Origin: Alphaproteobacteria bacterium
GTDB lineage: Bacteria > Pseudomonadota > Alphaproteobacteria > Rhodospirillales > Rhodospirillaceae
Direction: 5' to 3'
Assembly (NCBI GenBank): GCA_012103295.1
Contig: WLXB01000006.1
Span: forward strand, 1 to 64,000
DNA: 64,000 bases
The first letter of the stretch is position 1, and every line of letters begins with the position of its first letter. A model generated the notes under the pieces. That model made no database searches, was not told the DNA's origin, and saw only the letters and a list, made by a program, of their open reading frames with translations. The position numbers and the translations under genes are program-made. Below are positions 24,123-31,926 of this stretch, in pieces.

Positions 24123-24314
24123 AATTCCCTGTGAGGGCCTTGGCGAAAGACACCTCCGCCGCCTCATAGACGCTCGATTTCGCCTAGAATAATTGCATTA
24201 AAGGGTGAACCATTGTTCGGGGTTGAGTAAACTGCCCAATAAGCCACCGGCTGCAGCCTTTTGGCCGACCGAGCGTTACTAGATAGACCCTTTTTACACC
24301 CCGTAAGTCCGTTT

Positions 24315-24992
24315 ATGTCCTCCGATTTCAATACCCCAGAGCATCAGACTGAAGACCAGACTAACAGCGAGCCTGCAGAAGGCAGCGACGTCGACCTGAG
24401 TAAAGTCACCGCCTTGGTCGTCGAGGATGAGAACGTCATCAGCGAAGTCATGTGCGCGCTGCTTAAGAAGATCGGGATTGGTGAGAGAATACCCGTTCGT
24501 ACGGCAGAAGATGCGCTGGGGTTTGTCGAAGACAGCGATGCCAACATTGGAATCGCGCTGGTTGACCTTATGCTTCCCGGTGCCAGCGGCCTCGCCTTCA
24601 TAAAAACTGTGCGCGAGCATAAGAAAAAACGAATCAGAGAACTACCGATCGTGGTGGTGACGTCCTATACCAGCATGAAGGTCTATAAGAAGGCCGCCGA
24701 ATTCAACATCAATGGATTTCTGCGCAAACCCGTAGCACCCGGCGCGCTTGAGTCAGCGGTCATCAAGGCTTTGGGTGGCAAAATCTCCGTTAAGGCGATG
24801 CAAACCTACCGCGAAGAAGCCCTGGCTTTGCATGGTGAAAGCGGAACAAAGAAGAAAGCAGGGTTCTTTGCTACTTTGTTCGGTACAGATATCCCAGAAC
24901 GGAAGCAACCTGCGCAAAAACCTACGCAGAGAAAAGCACCGGCGCCCAAGAAAACGCGGCCACCGGGCGTAAAATTAAATCGTAACGCCTGA
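24315..24992 (+). CDS. Stand-alone response regulator (REC domain)
   Basis: The 225-residue protein has an acidic, disordered-looking N-terminus (1-30) and then a receiver domain with the acidic pair at 37-38 (VVEDEN), the phosphoacceptor Asp84 in LVDLMLPG and the conserved Lys138 in LRKPV. There is no DNA-binding domain. The C-terminus is Lys/Pro-rich (residues 190-225). The ATG at 24315 is preferred over a TTG at 24261. No histidine kinase is nearby, so its partner is unknown. Confidence 0.9.
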   Translation: MSSDFNTPEHQTEDQTNSEPAEGSDVDLSKVTALVVEDENVISEVMCALLKKIGIGERIPVRTAEDALGFVEDSDANIGIALVDLMLPGASGLAFIKTVREHKKKRIRELPIVVVTSYTSMKVYKKAAEFNINGFLRKPVAPGALESAVIKALGGKISVKAMQTYREEALALHGESGTKKKAGFFATLFGTDIPERKQPAQKPTQRKAPAPKKTRPPGVKLNRNA

Positions 24993-25018
24993 GCCCGCTC
25001 TCCCTGTATTGATGAACG

Positions 25019-25855
25019 ATGGAAACCATCACGCGCTTTGCACCGTCGCCAACAGGGTACCTCCATCTCGGTCACGCTTATTCTGCTCTGATCAACCTTG
25101 ACCGGGCCCAAGCCGCCAATGGTCGATTCCTATTGCGGATTGAAGACATCGATCAAACGCGCTGCCGGCCTGAATACGACGCCGCGATCTTTGAAGACCT
25201 GGCCTGGCTTGGCCTGACTTGGGAAGAACCGGTCGTCCGACAATCCGAGCGCATGGCTATGTACGAGACACGTCTCGCCGACCTTCAGAGCCGAGGCCTG
25301 ATCTACCGCTGTTTTAAGACACGCAAAGACATAGAAAACGCATTGAGTGCACCTCATAACTCGCTGGCCGGTGCCTTCCGGAGCGCGCCCCTGGCCGCCT
25401 TGGAAGAGCGGGACAACCTAGCAGACGGCAAACCCTACGCCTGGCGTCTGTCGTTAACCGAAGCCGCGCAAACGTTGGGCAACGCCTATTCGACTTTGAC
25501 GTTCACTGAAGAAAAAGATGGCGGGCGCGTCGAAACACCGGCTGACGTGGACCGCTTTGGCGATGTTGTTCTGGGCCGTAAGGACAGCGGAACGAGCTAC
25601 CATTTATCGTCGGTCCTAGACGACGCAGAACAGGGCGTGACGCATATCATCCGCGGCGAAGATCTTCGCGAAGCGGCTGGATTGCACACACTTCTCTATG
25701 CGCTATTTGATCTTGCGCCACCGCTCTATCGGCACCATGCACTGATCACCGGAGAAGATGGCAAGCGGTTGGCCAAACGTGATCAAGCCGCAACGTTACG
25801 CGCCATGAGAGAGGGCGGATTGACCCCAGACGATGTGAAAGGCCAGCTTCCCTAA
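25019..25855 (+). CDS. gluQ: Glutamyl-Q tRNA(Asp) synthetase
   Basis: The 278-residue protein is a truncated GluRS-like enzyme without an anticodon-binding domain. This is typical of GluQ (YadB), which attaches glutamate to queuosine-34 of tRNA(Asp). It shows TRFAPSPTGYLHLGHA (HIGH equivalent at 16-19) and GKRLAKRDQA (KMSKS equivalent). At the usual zinc site, the second cysteine of CxC is Lys100 (CFKTR) and the distal Tyr/Cys pair is missing, so zinc is probably not bound. A hairpin spans its stop. Confidence 0.93.
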   Translation: METITRFAPSPTGYLHLGHAYSALINLDRAQAANGRFLLRIEDIDQTRCRPEYDAAIFEDLAWLGLTWEEPVVRQSERMAMYETRLADLQSRGLIYRCFKTRKDIENALSAPHNSLAGAFRSAPLAALEERDNLADGKPYAWRLSLTEAAQTLGNAYSTLTFTEEKDGGRVETPADVDRFGDVVLGRKDSGTSYHLSSVLDDAEQGVTHIIRGEDLREAAGLHTLLYALFDLAPPLYRHHALITGEDGKRLAKRDQAATLRAMREGGLTPDDVKGQLP

Positions 25856-25865
25856 CCTGCTGGCC
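25841..25865. terminator. Possible bidirectional terminator, gluQ / M24 gene
   Basis: A perfect 7-bp inverted repeat (GGCCAGC / GCTGGCC) with an 11-base loop covers the gluQ stop codon and lies 8 bp from the end of the convergent peptidase gene. Only a short T run follows on the minus side, so termination is uncertain. Confidence 0.4.
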
Positions 25866-25873
25866 CAGACACC

Positions 25874-27286
25874 TCAGAGTATGATCAGCGGATCATCCAT
25901 GGTGGCGAGCGGTTCATAACCGTCTTTGGTTACCACGATTAAATCTTCCAGGTGGGTCGCGCCCCAGCCAATTTCGACCTGAGGTAAGTCGATCGTTAGG
26001 GTCATATTCTCTTGGAAGGTAAGATCGTCGCCGACAACGAAAGGCAGACCATCACGATATGACTGATCAGTGTGCTGCAAGCCTACTGTATGCGGCCCAA
26101 CGCCCATGGCCCAGCCTGACGGACTGGCCTTCTTCACTGCAGTCGTAACCGTGCTCTGCAGTTGCGAGTATTTCATACCGGGGCGCACAATATCGTGTGC
26201 CACTTCACGAGCGATACTAGTGAGTCTGATGCGCTCTTGTAGTTCCTTGGGCGGTTCGCCGACACACCAGGTGCGGCCAAAGTCGCCGTGATAAAAGTTA
26301 ATCTGGCTGACGGCGTCGACCATCATGGCTTGGCCCTCGACCACCGTGCCATGGCGGAAGCCACCGATGGTCCCAGAGGCAATCCACATCGCCTTGGCAC
26401 CCCGCTTAGCGGCCTCAGTAATGAAAATGCCGTCAAAGTCAGCTTTGGTCATACCGACTTCAACCTGAGACAGCATCGCCATGCAAGCGTCCTGATTGGC
26501 CCGAGCGATGCGGCGCATATGGCCGACTTCTACATCGGACTTCACCATACGGATTTTACGGAAGGTGTTATCACCGGGTACGCAGGTCACAGTATCCTGA
26601 CCGAGTGTATTTAAGATGTCCGCGATGCGCATATCATCAACGGCCACTTTGCCGTTGATCAACCCGGATTCCTTGAGGGCATGAACAAGCCCCCATTCAG
26701 GGGTCGCGGCCTTGCCGGATTCCCAACGCTTCTCAAGCTCATACCAGCCCTGTTCGATTTCAGTCAGGGCCTCTGTGTTTTCCGGCATTCGCATGAAGCT
26801 GCGCGCCTCAGGCTCTTGATTCCATAGATCTGGATTGCTGTAATTTTCCCAGCCAGCCGGAGATCCATAAGGAATGATTTCTGGATGTTCACGGTCAGCG
26901 TTGGCGATGAACCAGAGATCCGAACTGGAAACGACCAGAAACGAGGGCTTACTGGGATCGCGTGGCATCACGGCAAAACTGGGAATGGCGCGTAGTTTCT
27001 GCAGCTCATAGGAAAAGTAGTTGCCGAGATAGAACACATTGACCGGATTGAGGGCGACGATGCCATCGATGTCTTCGCGCTCCATAATTTCATAGGCACG
27101 CGCCTTATTGACAAGCGAGCGGCCATCGAAGTCTTCGTCAGGCACAGGGCCCGGTGCAACCAAACCCCAGTTGGCATGGGCCTCCTTACCACCGAGCATG
27201 GTGGCGCCAAGCATTCCCGCGGCGCCAGCACCGATACCGGCAAAAAAGTCTCGGCGATCGATGGTCGGGTCAAATGGGTCGGTCAT
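25874..27286 (-). CDS. Tat-exported M24-family (creatinase/prolidase fold) peptidase
   Basis: The 470-residue protein begins with a twin-arginine signal (RRDFFAGIGAG, 11-21), so it should act in the periplasm. The C-terminal half is the M24 pita-bread fold. The metal-ligand positions can be traced as VDAVSQINFYHGD (Asp, Asp), GVGPHTVGLQH (His), TIDLPQ and HLEDLIVVT (Glu). The fourth ligand is Asp where family members normally have Glu. It may be a prolidase-like peptidase or a C-N hydrolase of creatinase type. It is the last gene of the TonB receptor/VOC/VOC operon. Confidence 0.87.
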   Translation of the reverse strand: MTDPFDPTIDRRDFFAGIGAGAAGMLGATMLGGKEAHANWGLVAPGPVPDEDFDGRSLVNKARAYEIMEREDIDGIVALNPVNVFYLGNYFSYELQKLRAIPSFAVMPRDPSKPSFLVVSSSDLWFIANADREHPEIIPYGSPAGWENYSNPDLWNQEPEARSFMRMPENTEALTEIEQGWYELEKRWESGKAATPEWGLVHALKESGLINGKVAVDDMRIADILNTLGQDTVTCVPGDNTFRKIRMVKSDVEVGHMRRIARANQDACMAMLSQVEVGMTKADFDGIFITEAAKRGAKAMWIASGTIGGFRHGTVVEGQAMMVDAVSQINFYHGDFGRTWCVGEPPKELQERIRLTSIAREVAHDIVRPGMKYSQLQSTVTTAVKKASPSGWAMGVGPHTVGLQHTDQSYRDGLPFVVGDDLTFQENMTLTIDLPQVEIGWGATHLEDLIVVTKDGYEPLATMDDPLIIL

Positions 27287-27309
27287 GCTATGCGTCCTCG
27301 TTTTCAGCC

Positions 27310-27873
27310 CTACCAGGGCCGTGGAATACCAAGTTCAATCAGATTAACCAAAACGCCGTCGTGATCACGGAACATCATCTCCCGTGTTTGCACTTCGGCC
27401 TCGGGGTTTGGAAAGAGCACCATCGGCGGGGAGACCAACGGATAACCAGCAGCAACAATTTTCTCAGTGATACTGTCAATATCGTTGGTGATAAACACCA
27501 CGGCAAAATCGCCGGTCACGGTGTCGACCCGGTCCGATGGTTCGGGCAATGGCGAACGATCATCGCCAAGAATTTCATAAATGCCTATGTTGCCGATCAG
27601 GCTGTCGCTTGCCTGCAAGATAACAGCCTTAAGGCCGTAGTCCTCGGTTCCCATGATTTCGTTGATACGGGGACCTTCAACTACAGTGTCAATTCGGGTC
27701 GTAAGACCAAGAAGGTCGCGGTACAACTTGAGCGACTCATCGAGGTCACGGACAAAAATAGTCGCGCGGGTCATTGACGACACCGAGTAACCATCAGGCA
27801 CTTCTTGAGCACCGGCGGCAAATGGTTGGAGAACGCCGAGCGTGATGCTCAAGGCGAGAACGAACGGCCTCAT
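27310..27873 (-). CDS. Secreted VOC-family protein (copy 2)
   Basis: The product (187 residues from the ATG at 27873) has a cleavable signal peptide (about residues 1-22, ending AAGAQ) and then a VOC domain starting RATIFVRDLDESLKLYRD and ending EMMFRDHDGVLVNL. It closely resembles the preceding gene across its whole length, so the two arose by tandem duplication. Periplasmic VOC proteins are uncommon. Possible roles are ligand binding or metal-dependent attack on an imported substrate. A purine-rich ribosome site AAAGGGG lies about 10 bp upstream. The M24 gene follows after 23 bp. Confidence 0.85.
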   Translation of the reverse strand: MRPFVLALSITLGVLQPFAAGAQEVPDGYSVSSMTRATIFVRDLDESLKLYRDLLGLTTRIDTVVEGPRINEIMGTEDYGLKAVILQASDSLIGNIGIYEILGDDRSPLPEPSDRVDTVTGDFAVVFITNDIDSITEKIVAAGYPLVSPPMVLFPNPEAEVQTREMMFRDHDGVLVNLIELGIPRPW

Positions 27874-27901
27874 GTGCGCAAACCCCTTTAGAGTGGGACC
27901 C

Positions 27902-28546
27902 TTAATTCTTTTTAAGAACGCCAGATTGAACAAGATTGACAAGCACGCCATCGGGATCGCGGAACATCATCTCAACAGGTTGGACCTCGTATTCGTCGCG
28001 AATGATCAGGGAAACCGGCGGCGACACGATAGGATATCCAGCGGCCGTGATTTCGTCCGTGAGGCGCCAAATGTCATTAGTCGGGAACACGATTGCGAAA
28101 TCACCAGTACGGGTGTCCGGTGTCTGTTGCGACGGTGCCGGCACGGTTTCGTCGTTGTGCAACTGATAGATGCCGAGATTCCCAGATACGGACTCGCCGG
28201 CCATCAGCACGGTGGCACGAACTTCTAAACCGTCCGTACCCATGATCGCGTTGATACCACTGCCCTTCCAATAGTTATCAAACATCGGGTGTAGGCCAAG
28301 AATATCGCGATAGAGCTTGAGAGACTCTTCGATATCGCGAACGAATATGGTTGCCCGGGCAAGCGGTGCAACATTCATCCCGTCTTGGAAGACCACAGGA
28401 TTGGATTTCGGGACCACGCGTTCGATTAACGGAGTGACGGAAGAGTCGTCCTGGGCCGTTACCGGAGCCGCAAAAAGAAAAAGGGCAGCAGTCAAAAGAC
28501 TGCCGCCCAGATTCCTTAGAGTGGCCCGACTAATGCGGACCCTCAT
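27902..28546 (-). CDS. Secreted VOC-family protein (copy 1)
   Basis: The product (214 residues from the ATG at 28546) has an N-terminal signal peptide (LLTAALFLFAAPVTAQ, ending about residue 32) and one VOC domain. That domain runs from RATIFVRDIEESLKLYRDIL to EMMFRDPDGVLVNLVQ. Its ATG lies 1 bp after the stop of the TonB receptor gene, so the two are probably translationally coupled. The next VOC gene begins 28 bp downstream. The reaction is unknown. Confidence 0.86.
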   Translation of the reverse strand: MRVRISRATLRNLGGSLLTAALFLFAAPVTAQDDSSVTPLIERVVPKSNPVVFQDGMNVAPLARATIFVRDIEESLKLYRDILGLHPMFDNYWKGSGINAIMGTDGLEVRATVLMAGESVSGNLGIYQLHNDETVPAPSQQTPDTRTGDFAIVFPTNDIWRLTDEITAAGYPIVSPPVSLIIRDEYEVQPVEMMFRDPDGVLVNLVQSGVLKKN

Positions 28547-28547
28547 T

Positions 28548-30914
28548 TTAGTACCGTGCGGTAAGCGTAATACCAAAGGTCATGCGCTCGCCAAGATAGG
28601 CGTTGTAGGCCACGTTGGGCTGCTGAACCACGGCGTTGGACACGTATTTTTCGTCCGTCAGGTTCTTTGCCCAAAGTTGGACGCTATAGCCGTCCCCTTC
28701 GATGCCCATGCTCGCATTGATGATGGTGCGGCTTGGCACGATGGACAAGTTAACCGCTTCGCCAAACATCTTGGACTGGTGAGCGAGATCGGCGCGGACG
28801 AAGTAGTCCAAGCCCATATCGGCTGACAGCTCGTCGGTCCATTCGCCACCAAGAGTGGTTTGGAATTTGGACTGGCGCTCCATCTGATTGCCACCGATGT
28901 CACCATTGATGTTACAAACCACATCATCACAGACGGCTGGATCACGACCCCAGCGACCATCGATGGTGCCGTCTTTGTACTTGGCGTCGCCGTAGTACAG
29001 AGTGCCGTAGAAGCTCATGTTTTCGTTAGCGGCAATAGCGCCGTCAACTTCAAACCCTTTAGAGCTCACGTCACCGACGTTTCGAACAATACTACGGGAC
29101 AACGGATTAACGTTGCCTTCGTCTGCTGCCAGAATTTGGACGTTTGTCCAATCGACATAGAACAACGTGGCGTTCAACTGGACTGTGCCATCGTTGAAAG
29201 TGTTCTTGGTGCCGATTTCATACGTCCAGTTCTGATCATCGTCGTAGGTGCGGTTTTCAGGCAGCGTTGCTGCGGCACTAAAGCCGCCAGATTTGACACC
29301 CTTTGCCGCAGACGCGAACAACAAGCTGTCATCATTCACGTCATACTCAAACGTGACGCGGGGCGTGAAGCTGTTGAACGTGTCTGAGAAGAACGCGCCA
29401 GCAAACGCACCCAAACCACCGGTGCCACCGCCGGAAGCCGCTTCGCCTTCTTCTTTTTTGTCTTCGGAATAGCGAGCCTCAACACCAAGGCGGGCCCGGT
29501 CTTCCATGAAGGAGAAGTTAAGTTCACCAAATACAGACTTGGTTTTGGTGACCGTCGTAATATTTGAAAGAGCAACCTGGAAGATGAAATCTGCTGGGTT
29601 GTTCACATCAATCGGCGATGTCGGCACGGCGGACAGAGGTGCCGCCGCGGCGAAGTTAGAGGTTCTGAAGTCTGTGCTCTTGGCATAGTAAATGCCAAAT
29701 GCACCATCAATGTTGCCTTCATTGTTGAAGACGACACGCGCTTCATGAGAATCGGTCTTAAAGTTACCAATCGGGCCACTTTCAAACACACAGAAAGGCA
29801 CGAAGAAGCTACAACCCGGAAGCGTATCTTTGTAGCCGAAGGTCTTGGTGGTCGCTTTGATCTGACCGAATTGATATTCGAACGTAAAATCGTCGTTTAA
29901 ATCCCAATCAATTGATGCGCGAATGAGGTCCGTATCGAGCTGCTGAGCATAACCACGAGGATCAATTGGGATTGCCCGGGCTGGTAACTCACCACAGAAC
30001 AGACGGAACCAATCGCCACCGCCGCCAAGGCCTGAGCCCGCGGGGCGTACGTCCGGATTGTACTGGCCACAGTTCATCAACTGACTATCGGCATTGAGCT
30101 CGCCGAACCAGTTCTGCGCACTGTGCTCTCTGTCTTTGTCGAGATGCATGTAGGACGCATCAATCGTGATATCTTCGTTCGGCAAGAACTGTATGGCACC
30201 GCTATATGTGGTGTCTTCCCAACCGCCAAGACGTCGATTGGTCCCAGGACTGAGATCGGCATCCCCGAACGGATGGCTGTTTTTCCAGCTACCGTCGTAT
30301 TCTGAATAATCGACCGATGCCCGAATGCGGAGTGTATCCGGAACAATCGCGCCAGAAACACCTGCAGAGGCATCAAAACGGCCAAAGCTGCCCGCAGTCA
30401 GTTGACCTTCAGCCATCCACTCTTCTGTCGGCTTCTTGGAAATATAGTTCACCGCACCCATGAAGGCGTTACGGCCATAACGTGAGCTCTGTGGCCCCTT
30501 AACAACCTCGACACGTTCGACATTGCCAAAACCGAGATCAGTGACGTAGTTCCGTGGCAGGTAGATGCCATCGTAGAAAAACGATACGTTCTGTTCGATG
30601 CTGCCGGCGACTTGGGTCGCGCCACGAATGACAGGTGCGGTCGCGCCGGAATTGCCGAAGTTCTCAAAGTTGAAGCCCGGTGTATTCAAAGCGATATCGC
30701 CCATCGACACGATGCCGCGCTTATCCATATCCGCCGCTGTGAACGCGGTGATGGAAATGGGAATATCTTGGATCGACTCTGCACGCTGACGTGCTGTGAC
30801 GACGATCTCTTCCAGAGCGAGCTGCTGCGCAATGGCAGGGGCGCTGTAGCCACCCGTTGTCGCAGCAATGGCTGTGAACGCGAAAAGTGACGCGGTCGCA
30901 ACCGTCTTATTCAT
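28548..30914 (-). CDS. TonB-dependent receptor (operon with VOC and M24 genes)
   Basis: The 788-residue outer-membrane protein has a signal peptide (1-30), a TonB box (EEIVVTA, about 35-41), a plug domain (DIPISITAFTAADMDKRG...VEVVKGPQSSRYGR) and a 22-strand-type barrel ending in the aromatic FGITLTARY. It imports an unknown large or scarce substrate using TonB energy. I chose the ATG at 30914 (AAAGAGA upstream) over an upstream in-frame start, because it gives a proper signal peptide. It is the first gene of the operon. Confidence 0.95.
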   Translation of the reverse strand: MNKTVATASLFAFTAIAATTGGYSAPAIAQQLALEEIVVTARQRAESIQDIPISITAFTAADMDKRGIVSMGDIALNTPGFNFENFGNSGATAPVIRGATQVAGSIEQNVSFFYDGIYLPRNYVTDLGFGNVERVEVVKGPQSSRYGRNAFMGAVNYISKKPTEEWMAEGQLTAGSFGRFDASAGVSGAIVPDTLRIRASVDYSEYDGSWKNSHPFGDADLSPGTNRRLGGWEDTTYSGAIQFLPNEDITIDASYMHLDKDREHSAQNWFGELNADSQLMNCGQYNPDVRPAGSGLGGGGDWFRLFCGELPARAIPIDPRGYAQQLDTDLIRASIDWDLNDDFTFEYQFGQIKATTKTFGYKDTLPGCSFFVPFCVFESGPIGNFKTDSHEARVVFNNEGNIDGAFGIYYAKSTDFRTSNFAAAAPLSAVPTSPIDVNNPADFIFQVALSNITTVTKTKSVFGELNFSFMEDRARLGVEARYSEDKKEEGEAASGGGTGGLGAFAGAFFSDTFNSFTPRVTFEYDVNDDSLLFASAAKGVKSGGFSAAATLPENRTYDDDQNWTYEIGTKNTFNDGTVQLNATLFYVDWTNVQILAADEGNVNPLSRSIVRNVGDVSSKGFEVDGAIAANENMSFYGTLYYGDAKYKDGTIDGRWGRDPAVCDDVVCNINGDIGGNQMERQSKFQTTLGGEWTDELSADMGLDYFVRADLAHQSKMFGEAVNLSIVPSRTIINASMGIEGDGYSVQLWAKNLTDEKYVSNAVVQQPNVAYNAYLGERMTFGITLTARY

Positions 30915-31073
30915 ATTCTCTTTAAGCACGTGATCGGCCCTCCCTGGCCTTCGCTTTCCCCAATAGAAATCCGGCACGACTGAATCGCACCGTCAAATCT
31001 AATTAGGCTCTTACTTTAAGACTCCCAGCCCGTAAATTAAACGCGCCTGAGAATGAGTAACAGCCCCGAAATG

Positions 31074-31115
31074 AAGTAATTCACTAGGTGAAACAATTAT
31101 ATTTATCAATTACTT
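31074..31115. promoter_or_regulatory. Inverted repeats upstream of the TonB/VOC operon
   Basis: An AT-rich block between iclR and the TonB receptor gene holds a perfect 8-bp inverted repeat (AAGTAATT at 31074, AATTACTT at 31108). Nested inside is TTCAC-TAG-GTGAA (31080-31092). A consensus minus-strand -10 (TATAAT) sits at 31096-31101. The dyads are good candidates for the IclR operator of this operon, and the leader would then be about 175 nt. No convincing -35 is seen. Confidence 0.5.
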
Positions 31116-31124
31116 AGAACCGTA

Positions 31125-31898
31125 TTAACTCTGATTCTGAGCCTCAAGCCAGGATTCAGCAATACCGGTCGCGGTCTCCCGGGCCCATTTCAGGTGTAAT
31201 TTGGCGGCTTCGAACTTGGATATGGCTGACGTGAAATAGCGCACGGACAAAGCAGCCACGGGCTGATCATCCAGCAGAATAGGCACACCCATCGCAGCGT
31301 GGGTGCCGTCCGTCGCCAAGAAACTATATCCCTGCTCTCTTGTTTCGCGGATCACCGTGTCGACAACGGCGCGATCACGTAGGGCTTGCTCAAAGGCGTC
31401 TGTTGCCGGTGACTCAAAAATAAGGTCGAGCAAGACCGTGCGTTGATGTTCGGTGCAATTGGCAAGATAGGCTAGGCCAGCCGCGCTGTTGATCATAGAA
31501 ACGGAATGGCCAATCGGGATTTTGACGAGGACCAATGGCGTCGAAGCATCTGTGTGCGCCCGGACAACCATCTTAATGCCGAGCGGTAGAGTTAAAGAGA
31601 CCGGCCATTGCGTTTTCTCACACAGCTGATCAAGAAACGGTCCGGCTGTCTGCACCATGAGAGACTCAGCCCCATACCCATCGCTGAGTGCGCGCACTCG
31701 CCTCGTCAGCCAATAGGTCGCCGCATTGCTGCCTTTTGCGACGAACCCCTTTGCAATTAGGGTTTCCATCATCCGATAAGCGGTACCGCGCGGCAGGTCA
31801 GCGCGCTCAGCAAGCCAGGCGATGTCAGCACCATCATTCTCATTGAGAACTTCGAGCAGATCCAAACCACGCTCTAAGGCACGGACTTGTTTAACCAT
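31125..31898 (-). CDS. IclR-family transcriptional regulator
   Basis: The 257-residue protein has the IclR winged helix (DIAWLAERADLPRGTAYRMMETLIAKGFV) and the C-terminal effector domain (GYSFLATDGTHAAMGVPIL...VAALSVRY). IclR proteins often control catabolic operons next to them. This one lies just upstream of, and in the same direction as, the TonB/VOC/M24 operon and 28 bp downstream of an aminopeptidase P gene. Its ligand is unknown. Confidence 0.92.
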   Translation of the reverse strand: MVKQVRALERGLDLLEVLNENDGADIAWLAERADLPRGTAYRMMETLIAKGFVAKGSNAATYWLTRRVRALSDGYGAESLMVQTAGPFLDQLCEKTQWPVSLTLPLGIKMVVRAHTDASTPLVLVKIPIGHSVSMINSAAGLAYLANCTEHQRTVLLDLIFESPATDAFEQALRDRAVVDTVIRETREQGYSFLATDGTHAAMGVPILLDDQPVAALSVRYFTSAISKFEAAKLHLKWARETATGIAESWLEAQNQS

Positions 31899-31926
31899 CG
31901 TGTTCTTTCCTAGAGGCCACTCACCG

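Noticed and set aside
27154..27777. 207-codon plus-strand open frame over the M24 and VOC genes
   Set aside because: It is antisense to two genes with signal peptides and motifs, and its product has no recognisable features.
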